Below are positions 16,104 to 23,525 of a stretch of DNA of 33,127 bases, in pieces. Made by a program: the position numbers and the translations under genes. The notes beneath the pieces are model-generated. The model was given only the letters and a program-made list of their open reading frames with translations. It was not told where the DNA came from and did not search any database. The stretch comes from CAYMJK01 sp043101635 (GTDB lineage Bacteria > Planctomycetota > Phycisphaerae > Phycisphaerales > UBA1924): the NCBI GenBank assembly GCA_043101635.1, contig JBICIE010000122.1, forward strand, positions 1 to 33,127, written 5' to 3'. Position 1 is the stretch's first letter. The number at the start of each line of letters is the position of its first letter.

Positions 16104-17171
16104 ATGCCAGTGGATCGACACACCATTCTCATCACGGGCGGTTGCGGCATGATCGGCTCTGCCCTGGCCCGCCGCCTCGCCGACGACTACCACATCGTCC
16201 TCTTCGACATCAAGGAGCCCTCGGCCGACGCCGCCGAACGGGCCGACTTCATCTACTGCGACATCACCAGCGACGCCAGCGTCCATGACGCCGTCCGGCG
16301 CCTGCCCGACAGCCTTGCCTCCGTGCTGCACCTCGCGGCGTACTACGACTTCGCCGGCGAGCCCAGCCCCCTCTACGACCAGGTCACCGTCAAGGGAACC
16401 GGCCGCCTGCTCGACACGCTCCGCCTCGAGCAGAAGCTCGTCGATCAGTTCATCTTCTCCAGCACCATGCTCGTCCACAAGCCGACGCGCCCCGGCCAGC
16501 CCATCAACGAGGACGATCCCCTCGAGGGCCGGTGGGACTATCCGAAGAGCAAGATCCGCACCGAGCAGCTCATCCGCCGCCAGCGCGCCGAAATACCCGC
16601 CGTCCTCCTGCGGATCGCCGGCGTCTACACCGACCGGTGCGACTCCATCCCCATCGCCCATCAGATCCAGCGCATTCGCGAACGCCGCCTCACCGCCCAC
16701 GTCTTCCCCGGCGACACCTCCCACGGCCAGGCCTTCGTACACCTGGACGATCTGGTCGACGCCTTCGCGCAGGCCGTGGAGCGGCGAGCCGAGCTTCCCG
16801 AGGAGATCCCCATCCTGATCGGCGAGCCTGCGACCTACAGCTATCAGCAGTTGCAGCGCGCCATCGCCAAGCTCGTCCACAACGAGGACGACTGGCTCAC
16901 CGAGCAGATCCCCAAGGCCGTCGCCCGCAGCGGCGCGTGGGTCCAGGACCGCATACCCGGCGTCGAGGAGCCGTTCATCAAACCGTGGATGGTCGATGTC
17001 GCCGACGACCACTACCAGCTCGACATCACCCGGGCCCGCACCCGACTCGACTGGAAGCCAAGGCGCGACCTCGTGCAGCAGTTGCCCGTCATGATCGACC
17101 ATCTCGAGGATGATCCCGAGATGTGGTATCGGCGCAACGGCCTGAAGCTGCACGCCGAGGCCCGCCACTGA
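16104..17171 (+). CDS. NAD-dependent epimerase/dehydratase (extended SDR)
   Basis: This is a 355-residue soluble enzyme with the extended short-chain dehydrogenase fold. The nucleotide-binding motif TGGCGMIG is at 11-18 and an acidic D35 ends beta2, favouring NAD over NADP. The catalytic set is S119/S120/T121 with YPKSK (Y146, K150). The C-terminal substrate domain ends in a long helix. Family members epimerise or dehydrate nucleotide sugars or oxidise related hydroxyl substrates; the substrate here is unknown. ACAGGAG precedes the start. It lies 15 bases after the SPW gene and 46 bases before the PAC2 gene. Its place beside VKOR-like, SPW and ferritin-like genes suggests a stress-linked membrane or envelope role rather than standard sugar metabolism. 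Confidence 0.9.
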   Translation: MPVDRHTILITGGCGMIGSALARRLADDYHIVLFDIKEPSADAAERADFIYCDITSDASVHDAVRRLPDSLASVLHLAAYYDFAGEPSPLYDQVTVKGTGRLLDTLRLEQKLVDQFIFSSTMLVHKPTRPGQPINEDDPLEGRWDYPKSKIRTEQLIRRQRAEIPAVLLRIAGVYTDRCDSIPIAHQIQRIRERRLTAHVFPGDTSHGQAFVHLDDLVDAFAQAVERRAELPEEIPILIGEPATYSYQQLQRAIAKLVHNEDDWLTEQIPKAVARSGAWVQDRIPGVEEPFIKPWMVDVADDHYQLDITRARTRLDWKPRRDLVQQLPVMIDHLEDDPEMWYRRNGLKLHAEARH

Positions 17172-17217
17172 GCGCCAACCGGCGCAGCCCTAGAGTGTCG
17201 GGAGAAGGAGAGATCCC

Positions 17218-18198
17218 GTGGACCAGCCACTCAAAGATCCCTGGCTCGTCGCCGCATGGCCCGGCCTTGGCAACGTCGCCGTCGGCGCCGCCGTCTACCT
17301 CGTCAACAGCCTCGATATGACCCCGGTGCACGAACTGGCCGCCCGCGCCCAGTTCGCCCCCCAGCACATCGATATCCAGCGCGGCGTGGCACGCATCCCG
17401 CGCCTGCCGCGCAGCCGCGTCTTTCAGTGGCGCAATCCCGGCGACGGGCGCGACCTGCTCGTCTTCATCGGCGAAGCTCAGCCCCAGATCGGCGGCTGGG
17501 AGATCGCCACCGAACTGCTCGACTACGCCGTCCGGCGCGGCGTCTCCCGCGTCGTCACCTTCGCGGCCCTGGCCACGCAGCTTCACCCGGCAAGCGACCC
17601 CGCCGTCCGCGGCGCCGTCACCGACCCGGGACTGCTCGCGGAGCTGCGCCAGTACGAAGTCGAGGCCCTCACCGAGGGCCAGATCGGCGGCCTCAACGGC
17701 GTCGTGCTCGCCGCGGCGATCCAGCGGGCCATCCCCGGCGTCTGCCTCATGGCCGAGATCCCCTATTTCGCCGCGGGCGTGCCCAACCTGATCTCGTCGC
17801 GCTGCGCCCTGGAGGTCTTCACCGCCCTCGCAGACATCCACATCGATCTCACCGAGTTGCAGCAGCAGGGCGAGGCCGTCCGCGCTGCGCTGCTGGAGCT
17901 GATGGAACGAATGCGGGCCGAGGCCGAGCGCCAGGGCGCCCAGGCCGAGGAGGACGAGCCGGAGACCGAGTTCGGCGGTGAACTCGAGACGCCCGCGGCG
18001 GAATCGTCCGAGGAGGCGGAGCGGGAGCCAAGGACCCCGGATCTCCCGCTGGAAGCCCGCAGCCGCATCGAACGGCTCTTCGAGCAGGCCCGCCAGGACC
18101 GCTCGACGGCCTTCCACCTCAAGGAGGAACTCGACCGCCTCGGCGTCTTCGAGCAGTACGAGGACCGCTTCCTCGATCTCTTCCGCCGCGCCGAGTAG
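17218..18198 (+). CDS. PAC2-family protein
   Basis: This is a 326-residue protein whose first 215 residues match the PAC2 (proteasome-assembly-chaperone-2-like) fold: DPWLVAAWPGLGNVAVGAAVYLV at 7-29, LLVFIGEAQP (80-89), RVVTFAALATQ and GLNGVVLAAA. Bacterial and archaeal members lack a settled function. Residues about 216-285 are acidic and low in complexity. The last 45 residues form a helical tail (RIERLFEQARQDR...). The GTG at 17218 is the start, with GGAGAAGGAGAG just upstream. No proteasome genes are visible, so a chaperone role for a proteasome is only family inference. Last gene of the plus-strand series from 14636. Confidence 0.85.
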   Translation: MDQPLKDPWLVAAWPGLGNVAVGAAVYLVNSLDMTPVHELAARAQFAPQHIDIQRGVARIPRLPRSRVFQWRNPGDGRDLLVFIGEAQPQIGGWEIATELLDYAVRRGVSRVVTFAALATQLHPASDPAVRGAVTDPGLLAELRQYEVEALTEGQIGGLNGVVLAAAIQRAIPGVCLMAEIPYFAAGVPNLISSRCALEVFTALADIHIDLTELQQQGEAVRAALLELMERMRAEAERQGAQAEEDEPETEFGGELETPAAESSEEAEREPRTPDLPLEARSRIERLFEQARQDRSTAFHLKEELDRLGVFEQYEDRFLDLFRRAE

Positions 18199-18250
18199 GC
18201 GGCGCCCCGCATCGGACCCGGCTCGCCCCCCTTCCGTCCGTCGAGCAAAA

Positions 18251-18305
18251 TAGAATACAACCTCTAATCGCTGGCGCCCCGCTTGCACCGCTGTCACGGG
18301 GCGCC
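18251..18305 (+). promoter_or_regulatory. Possible promoter and leader hairpin of the GC-type dockerin gene
   Basis: TAGAAT (18251-18256) is a plausible -10 box upstream of the gene at 18409, within TAGAATAC, which equals one arm of the TetR palindrome at 20725. Downstream GGCGCCCCG (18273-18281) and CGGGGCGCC (18297-18305) can form a perfect 9-bp stem with a 15-base loop in the 5' leader. It could also end the transcript of the previous cluster. No clear -35 box. Confidence 0.35.
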
Positions 18306-18408
18306 CGGGTGGCGCCACACAGGCCGGAACTGGACACTGCTGGCCCGCGACGGCGCGAATCCGGCCACCTGAGGCCCGCAGAAGTCGCACACGAGGAGAC
18401 CACCAGGA

Positions 18409-19770
18409 ATGCGTCTGAATTCAAAACTGATTGCGCTGGCGTCGGGACTCACCATGGCGCCCGCAGCGCTCGGCCAGGACTGGGAGTTCTACCCCACCCC
18501 ATCCCCCGGGCCGATCAACATCCTCTTCGGCTCCGGCGCCCTCGCCGATGATGACGTCTGGGCCGTCGGCCGCTACAGCGTCGAGGCGCCCGGCGGCGGC
18601 TTCGACTCGCGCACCCTCACCATGCGCTTCGACGGCGTCGAGTGGAAGCACGTCCCCTCGCCCAGCCCCAGTGTCGTCCGCGGCTACAACCGCCTCGCCG
18701 GCGTCGTCGCGATCGCGCCCGACGACGCCCTCGCCGTCGGCACGTACAACCCGGATGACAGTGTCACCTTCGCAAGTCAGACGCTCTTCCTGCGCTTCGA
18801 CGGCGCATCCTGGAGCGTCGAAGACAGCCCGGTGATCACCGGCGGCTCCAGCTTCGACGCCATCGGGCGCGCAGGCGCGGATATCTGGGCCATGGGCAGC
18901 CGCGCCACATCCGAGCCCCCGCCCTCCGCCCTGGTTCAGCCGCTGGCGATGCGCTGGACCGGCTCCGACTGGGAGTCCTTCCCGATCGAGCCGCTCGCGG
19001 CCATCGGCGGGCGCAGTTTCAACATCCCCCACGCCATCGACGGCGTAAGCGAAGATGACGCCTGGGCCGTCGGCTCGGCCCAGCAGACCGGGTCGATCGA
19101 CCCCTTCGGCCCCACGCTCTACATCGTGCGCTGGCAGGGATCGCGCTGGGAACTCTTCGACATCGGCTTCCGGTCCAACAGCCTGCTCAACGATGTGGTG
19201 ACGCTGGCGCCGGATAACGCCTGGGCCGTCGGCTCCCAGTTCGTCGACGGCGTCGGAACTCAGCCGCTGATCCTGCACTGGGATGGGTCAGACTGGACCT
19301 TCGTCGACCTGCCGACCTACCCGGGCGGCCCGACCGAACTGCGCGCCATCGCCGCCCGCTCACCCACCGAGCTCTACGCGTCCGGCACGAACGCCGATGC
19401 CGGCGGCCGCCCGCGCCCCTTCATGCTGCGCTACGACGGGTCCTCATGGGAGCAGGTTCCCGTGGCCCCCACCGACGGGCGCGACGAGTGGTTCCGCTCC
19501 ATGACCACCACCCCCGGCGGCGACATCTGGGCCCTCGGCCAGTACTACCGCCCCTCCGATGACACCCAGCGGGCCCTCGCCCAGCGCCTCGGCGCCTCCG
19601 GCTGCCGCGCCGATCTCACCGGCGATGGCGCACTCGATTTCTTCGACTTCCTCGAGTTCCAGAACCTCTTCGCCGCCGGCGACCCGCGGGCCGACTTCAC
19701 CGGCGACGGCGCACTCGACTTCTTCGACTTCCTGGCGTTCCAGAACGAATTTGCCGCCGGCTGCGCCTGA
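18409..19770 (+). CDS. GC-type dockerin domain-anchored secreted protein
   Basis: This is a 453-residue exported protein with a signal peptide at about 1-22 (LIALASGLTMAPAALG). The body is a series of propeller-like blades of roughly 50-60 residues, each with DDVWAVG, DDAWAVG or DNAWAVG and a following FDGxxW, HWDGSDW or RYDGSSW strand. The C-terminus (about 397-453) is the duplicated Phycisphaerae module ADLTGDGALDFFDF / ADFTGDGALDFFDF, flanked by a cysteine on each side (GCR...AGCA). The Asp-rich loops resemble dockerin or EF-hand calcium loops. The module probably retains or sorts the protein at the cell surface. The ligand of the propeller is unknown. ACGAGGAGA lies about 14 bases before the ATG. 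Confidence 0.85.
   Translation: MRLNSKLIALASGLTMAPAALGQDWEFYPTPSPGPINILFGSGALADDDVWAVGRYSVEAPGGGFDSRTLTMRFDGVEWKHVPSPSPSVVRGYNRLAGVVAIAPDDALAVGTYNPDDSVTFASQTLFLRFDGASWSVEDSPVITGGSSFDAIGRAGADIWAMGSRATSEPPPSALVQPLAMRWTGSDWESFPIEPLAAIGGRSFNIPHAIDGVSEDDAWAVGSAQQTGSIDPFGPTLYIVRWQGSRWELFDIGFRSNSLLNDVVTLAPDNAWAVGSQFVDGVGTQPLILHWDGSDWTFVDLPTYPGGPTELRAIAARSPTELYASGTNADAGGRPRPFMLRYDGSSWEQVPVAPTDGRDEWFRSMTTTPGGDIWALGQYYRPSDDTQRALAQRLGASGCRADLTGDGALDFFDFLEFQNLFAAGDPRADFTGDGALDFFDFLAFQNEFAAGCA
19609..19767 (+). repeat. 81-bp in-frame tandem duplication (dockerin-like module)
   Basis: Two copies, starting at 19609 and 19690, are spaced exactly 81 bases (27 codons) apart. They differ at few positions, mostly silent (GATGGC/GACGGC, GATTTC/GACTTC), so the protein repeat is nearly exact while the DNA has drifted a little. 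This is coding sequence inside the gene at 18409-19770. Confidence 0.85.
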
Positions 19771-19956
19771 CGCCGCGCAACCCGAGCGCCCTGCGCCCCT
19801 TGACCCGCGGCCGCTGGCGCCATCGCCATCACCAAAGTCGCGCCCAGCCACGCCAGCAGTCGCCTCTGCCCGATCATGTCTGCTCCTTCCCGCACCGGAT
19901 GTCGACGTCCCGGCGCCCGATGGCGCCAGCGCCCGTCCCGCGCGGGTTCTTTACTG

Positions 19957-19968
19957 GAATACGAATTC
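19957..19968. promoter_or_regulatory. Possible second TetR-type half-operator
   Basis: GAATACGAATTC matches the core of the palindrome at 20725-20740 (GAATACGTATTC) at 11 of 12 positions. It lies 5 bases beyond the tetR stop, between convergent genes, in a stretch less GC-rich than its surroundings. It could be an auxiliary binding site or chance. Confidence 0.35.
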
Positions 19969-19973
19969 GGATT

Positions 19974-20633
19974 TCACTCCAGCCCGCTGCCGCGCAGGTA
20001 GCCCAGCATCAGCCGCGTCAACTCCGCCTCCAACTGGCTCAGGGGAAGCGGCGCAACCGACGCGTGCGGCGAGGCGCCGAACAGGATCCGGTCCCGGCAG
20101 ATCGCCGACACGAAGTACATGGCTCGCAGAATCGTCTGGCGGGCGTCACCATGAATCTCCTGCGCCCGCGGCATGAACAGCGCCACCACCTGCTCGTTGG
20201 CGCGCCGGGCGACCTCCTGCAACTCACGATGATGCGGCCCGGGACTGCGCCGCTGCTCAATCACCAGAGCCCGCAGCAGCCCCTTGCGACGCTGGAAACG
20301 CCGGACTCTCGTCTGCACGAAGGCCTTGGCTCTCGCCTCGAGGGAAGCGTCCGCCGCCAGCCGCAACTCCGGCGCCTGCATGAGCCGCTCGACATCCACC
20401 CGGTACCGCTCCACCAGCGCCGGCAGCAGCGCCTCCTTGCCGGAGAACCGCGCATAGAACGACCCGATCGACACATCCGCCTCGGCCAGGGCGTCTTCGA
20501 TGCGCAGTTGCGCAAAGTCTCGATCCAGCAGCAGCCGCTCCACAGCGTCCAGGATCCGCTCGTACGTCTCCCGGCTGCGCTCCTGCTGCGGCGGCGTCAC
20601 GCCGGGTATCGCCGATGAGCTGGGAGTCGCCAT
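19974..20633 (-). CDS. TetR-family transcriptional regulator
   Basis: This is a 219-residue repressor with an N-terminal TetR helix-turn-helix (about 19-65): RSRETYERILDAVERLLLDRDF, then RIEDALAEADVSIGSFYARFSGKEALLPALVERY. The variable C-terminal helices would bind an unknown effector. I chose the ATG at 20633; an ATG at 20702 in the same frame would add 23 residues of low-complexity sequence. The gene is divergent from the membrane-anchored protein at 20767, and the perfect palindrome at 20725-20740 between them is the obvious operator, so autoregulation and control of the neighbour are likely. TACACT at 20674-20669 is a possible closer promoter element. Confidence 0.92.
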   Translation of the reverse strand: MATPSSSAIPGVTPPQQERSRETYERILDAVERLLLDRDFAQLRIEDALAEADVSIGSFYARFSGKEALLPALVERYRVDVERLMQAPELRLAADASLEARAKAFVQTRVRRFQRRKGLLRALVIEQRRSPGPHHRELQEVARRANEQVVALFMPRAQEIHGDARQTILRAMYFVSAICRDRILFGASPHASVAPLPLSQLEAELTRLMLGYLRGSGLE

Positions 20634-20724
20634 GCGCTGTCCGCCGAGGGTCGTTGCTCTGTTCCCGAGTGTAGCGGCCGGCCCGGGTCCTCGGGCTTGC
20701 ATCGCCGGGCCCGCGACGGTAAAC

Positions 20725-20740
20725 TAGAATACGTATTCTA
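20725..20740. promoter_or_regulatory. Perfect 16-bp palindromic operator with -10 boxes in both arms
   Basis: TAGAATACGTATTCTA reads the same on both strands. Each arm begins with TAGAAT, the likely -10 hexamer of this genome: 20725-20730 pointing at the gene at 20767, and 20740-20735 pointing at tetR. A TetR dimer bound here would cover both promoters. The surroundings are markedly AT-rich for this window. TetR operators are commonly palindromes of this size in such divergent gaps; that this protein binds this site is inference. Confidence 0.8.
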
Positions 20741-20766
20741 TTCCACCCCACACTCGGAGCTCAGCC

Positions 20767-21375
20767 ATGCACCCAGCCGCCTCCCCGGCGCTCCCCGAAC
20801 CCGCGAACCTCGACCGACGCCTCGCCGAACTGGAGCGCCGGCTGGGCCGCACCCGAGCCGCGCTTGGGACACTGCTGCTGCTCGGCGCCGGCGGACTCTT
20901 GGCCGCCCTCGCCGTCCCCGCCGAGCCTCAGCCCGAAATCGCCGGCGAATTCCGCGCCCGGCGCATCGTGGTCGTCGACGAAGCCGGAACCCCGCGCATC
21001 GTCCTCGGTCAGGATCCCGCCGACACCCAGCGCCGGTCCCGTGCCGCCGGAATCACCATCCACGACCGTCACGGCCACGAGCGCGGCGGCATGGGCACGA
21101 TGGATGACGGCAGCGTCGTGCTCGCCCTTGACGCCCCCGTCGGCGTCGGCTCGCCCATGCGCGACCGCATCGGCCTGGTCGTCTGGCCGGACGGATCCGC
21201 CTATGTCATGCTGCTGGACAACCAGACCCGGGCCGTCGCCAAGCTCCACTCAGATGGCGATGGCGGCGGCGTGCAGGTCTTCCAGTGGGATCACGACGCC
21301 GGCGGCGTGCGCCCGAAAACGCTCACCTATGAAGGCGAGCGCCTCGATCAGCATCCGATCGGTGACGGCGGCTGA
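20767..21375 (+). CDS. Membrane-anchored protein of unknown function, TetR-linked
   Basis: This is a 202-residue protein with a short coiled-coil-like stretch (LDRRLAELERRLGRTRAAL, 15-33), one membrane helix (about 30-50) and an exported C-terminal domain. That domain contains spaced beta-turn units of the type D-x-x-G-x-x-R: VVVDEAGTPRIVLG (68-81), IHDRHGHERGG and WPDGSAYVML. I recall similar 'VDExGxxRxxLG' units in other uncharacterised bacterial surface proteins. There are no catalytic motifs I recognise. GGAG lies 8 bases before the ATG. Divergence from tetR across a palindromic operator suggests induction by the TetR effector. The stop lies inside a hairpin shared with htpX. Confidence 0.7.
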   Translation: MHPAASPALPEPANLDRRLAELERRLGRTRAALGTLLLLGAGGLLAALAVPAEPQPEIAGEFRARRIVVVDEAGTPRIVLGQDPADTQRRSRAAGITIHDRHGHERGGMGTMDDGSVVLALDAPVGVGSPMRDRIGLVVWPDGSAYVMLLDNQTRAVAKLHSDGDGGGVQVFQWDHDAGGVRPKTLTYEGERLDQHPIGDGG

Positions 21376-21389
21376 GCCCGCTCAGCCGC
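21368..21389. terminator. Perfect hairpin containing both convergent stop codons
   Basis: GCGGCTGAG (21368-21376) pairs perfectly with CTCAGCCGC (21381-21389) around the loop CCCG. The TGA of the plus-strand gene (21373-21375) and the TGA of htpX (TCA, 21382-21384) are in opposite arms. It is placed to end transcription from both sides, but neither strand has a T-run, so it may act as an mRNA-end stabiliser instead. Confidence 0.5.
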
Positions 21390-22212
21390 GCAGCAGCGCC
21401 TCGACCCGCTTCTCCGTCGGCGGATGGCTGGCAAACAGGTTCACCAGCGTGCGCGAGCCCGTCAGCGGCTCGATGATGAACAGGTTGTTCGCCGCCGGGT
21501 TCGGGTTGTGCAGCGGGATCCGCCGCGAGTACGCCTCCAGCTTGCGCAGGGCGCTGACCAGCCCGTGCGGCGAGCCGGCGATCTTCGCGCCGTCCGCGTC
21601 CGCCACGAACTCCCGGCTGCGGCTGACCATCGCCTTGATGATCGCCGCGCCCAGCGCCGCCACGATCAGCCCGACGAAGGCGATCAGCGGGTTGCCCCCC
21701 TCGCGATTGCCGCCGAGGAAGAACCACCACTGCGCCAGGAACGCCAGCATGCCCGCGATGGTCGCCGCGACCGTGCTCGTCAGCGTGTCCCGATTCTTGA
21801 TGTGCGCCAGCTCATGCGCCGCCACCCCCTCCAGTTCCTCCGGCGAGAGCAGATCGATCGCCCCCTGCGTGAAGGCGACCGCGGCCTTGCGCGGGCTGCG
21901 CCCGGTGGCAAACGCGTTCGGCGCCTGGTGCGGGCACAGGTACACCCGCGGCATCGGCAGGCCCGCCTGCTGGCGCAGCCGGTCGACCATCCGGTACAGG
22001 TCCCCGCCGGACTGCGCATCCAGCTCGCGCCCGCGCATCGCCTTGATCGCGATGGTGTCGCTGAAGAACCATGCCCCGAAGTTCATCAGCACCGAGATGA
22101 TGAAGAACGGGAAAATGAACTGCTGGCCCAGCATCGCGCCGGCGGCAAGCAGCAGTCCGGTCAGCAGCCCCATCAGGGCCACGGTTTTGGCGTTGTTCAC
22201 GAAGGCCGTCAT
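21382..22212 (-). CDS. htpX: HtpX-type membrane zinc protease
   Basis: This is a 276-residue M48-family protease that degrades damaged membrane proteins. Two N-terminal helices (about 9-30 and 33-50) are followed by the catalytic HELAH motif (133-137, with E134 as base), two further helices (about 147-190) and the downstream EFVADADGAKIAG, whose E is the third zinc ligand. SHPPTEKRVEALL is the usual C-terminal block. The length is typical. GGAGGG precedes the ATG at 22212. Expression is often heat or envelope-stress driven in other bacteria. Two strong hairpins lie just upstream, between it and the permease gene. Confidence 0.95.
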   Translation of the reverse strand: MTAFVNNAKTVALMGLLTGLLLAAGAMLGQQFIFPFFIISVLMNFGAWFFSDTIAIKAMRGRELDAQSGGDLYRMVDRLRQQAGLPMPRVYLCPHQAPNAFATGRSPRKAAVAFTQGAIDLLSPEELEGVAAHELAHIKNRDTLTSTVAATIAGMLAFLAQWWFFLGGNREGGNPLIAFVGLIVAALGAAIIKAMVSRSREFVADADGAKIAGSPHGLVSALRKLEAYSRRIPLHNPNPAANNLFIIEPLTGSRTLVNLFASHPPTEKRVEALLRG

Positions 22213-22270
22213 GGCCAGATCCCTCCTGGTGCGGGGCCTACGGGGGCCCGCTCACTATGCAACCACGACC

Positions 22271-22319
22271 GCAGCGGTTTGTTCCGCTGCGAGCCGCCGG
22301 TCCTTTCAGCAGGACCGGC
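22271..22319. terminator. Two adjacent stem-loops between the permease gene and htpX
   Basis: GCAGCGG (22271-22277) pairs with CCGCTGC (22284-22290) around TTTGTT. GCCGGTCCT (22296-22304) pairs with AGGACCGGC (22311-22319) around TTCAGC. Both stems are perfect (7 and 9 bp) and only 5 bases apart. They follow the permease stop on the minus strand and precede htpX by about 60 bases. There is no T-run; they may terminate or attenuate transcription into htpX. Confidence 0.5.
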
Positions 22320-22390
22320 GCCACGCAGAGAGCTTCGCAGAGGCGCCGCACGGTGGATTCGCCCGGGCCCGGACTGTCGGGCCCACCGCC

Positions 22391-23194
22391 TCAGCCCCCC
22401 ACCCCGGCCAGTTTGGCAGCCACCACCAGCAGCAGCGCCGCCACCGCCAGCTTCACCGCCACCAGCGGCAGCCGGTGCGTCAGGCTCGCCCCCATCCACG
22501 CCCCCACGAAGGCCGTCGGCGCCATCGCCGCGGCCAGCCAGAACGCCTCCAGAGCCGACCGCCCGTGCTCCGGGCCCAGCGTGGCCACCTTCAGGCTCGC
22601 CCCGATCACCGCCGACATCACCATCACCGCCGAGGACACGGCGATCGCGTTGCGGATCGGCAGCCGGCAGAAGACCTGCAGCATCGGCACCATCAGCACC
22701 CCCCCGCCGATGCCCAGCAGCCCCGCGATCAGGCCCGTGATCCCGCCGATGGCCCCCAGGCGCCCGCCGGTCACCCGCTCGTGCGCCGCCGTCGGCTCCG
22801 GGTGCTTGCGGAGCAGCCGCAGGATGGTGTAGACCGAATACCCCGCGATGAAGATCGCAAGAAACTGGCGCAGCCGCTCCCCGTGGATGCGGTTGCTCAC
22901 CAGCACGCCCGCGATGATCGTCACCATCATCACCGGCAGGATGATCCGCACCGCATCGAAGCGCACCGCCCCCGCCTTGTGGTGGCGCACCGCCGCCGGC
23001 AGCGCGACGATGATGTTCACCATCATCGCCGCCCCCATGTAGACGTGCTGGGCTGAGCCAGGATCCGGGTCGCGCAGCGTCAGGGCCAGCCCCGGGATCA
23101 TCACCATCGACCCGCCGACCCCCGCCAGCCCGCCCAGCAGCCCCGCGGCCAGGCCGATCAGCGTCGCGATGAGAATGTCCGAGAACTCCAGCAC
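22391..23194 (-). CDS. TSUP-family permease (TauE/SafE type)
   Basis: This is a 267-residue inner-membrane transporter of the sulfite/sulfoacetate exporter family with about eight helices. It has the internal duplication of the family: GLLGGLAGVGGSMVMIPGL at about 19-37 and GLLGIGGGVLMVPML in the second half, each a glycine-rich re-entrant motif. Substrates in the family are small sulfur-containing or organic anions; nothing here narrows it further, though a sulfatase lies elsewhere in the window. The start is a GTG at 23194, chosen because the first helix begins within eight residues; AAGGCGAGG is upstream. It is divergent from the 3D-domain gene across 331 bases. Confidence 0.9.
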   Translation of the reverse strand: MLEFSDILIATLIGLAAGLLGGLAGVGGSMVMIPGLALTLRDPDPGSAQHVYMGAAMMVNIIVALPAAVRHHKAGAVRFDAVRIILPVMMVTIIAGVLVSNRIHGERLRQFLAIFIAGYSVYTILRLLRKHPEPTAAHERVTGGRLGAIGGITGLIAGLLGIGGGVLMVPMLQVFCRLPIRNAIAVSSAVMVMSAVIGASLKVATLGPEHGRSALEAFWLAAAMAPTAFVGAWMGASLTHRLPLVAVKLAVAALLLVVAAKLAGVGG

Positions 23195-23525
23195 GCCGCC
23201 TCGCCTTACCTTCCACCCCGCGCAGGTCCGCAGGCGGAGGCGAGCGTAGCAGAGATTCGCCGGGTCCGATACCTCGCGGCCATCCTGACAGGCGCCACCC
23301 GCCCTTTGCGCCCAAAAAACCGGCGCCAGCGGTACGGTCCCACCCGGATCAGGCCGAACCTGTCTGTGTCGGCTGTCGTTTGCTCGCTGCTTGACAATTG
23401 TGGGGTAGACTCGCCGGAACACCGGCAAGCGATCAAGAGTTGACCGATCGCGTCCCGGCCAGCCGCGGCAGGCGGCCCCGGGCGCCAGAGAAGGGCCCAG
23501 CCCACCTGCCAACCGGTTCCGACCC
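23195..23525. other. Divergent intergenic region, permease / 3D-domain gene
   Basis: No gene is supported in these 331 bases. TTGACA occurs at 23391-23396 on the plus strand, in a locally AT-rich patch (TTGACAATTGTGGGG), with TAGACT at 23406-23411. The 9-base gap between them is too short for one sigma-70 promoter, so they may belong to different or non-standard promoters. On the minus strand TACGCT, about 45 bases before the permease GTG, is a weak -10 candidate. Confidence 0.4.

Noticed and set aside
15516..18390. Minus-strand open frames of 430-550 codons opposite the VKOR/SPW/SDR/PAC2 genes
   Set aside because: Gly/Val/Asp/Leu-rich antisense frames without motifs; the plus-strand genes have family signatures and ribosome-binding sites.
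20864..23056. Long plus-strand open frame (about 730 codons) opposite htpX and the permease
   Set aside because: Low-complexity Ser/Arg/Pro composition, spans two real genes and their intergenic hairpins; typical of antisense frames in GC-rich DNA.
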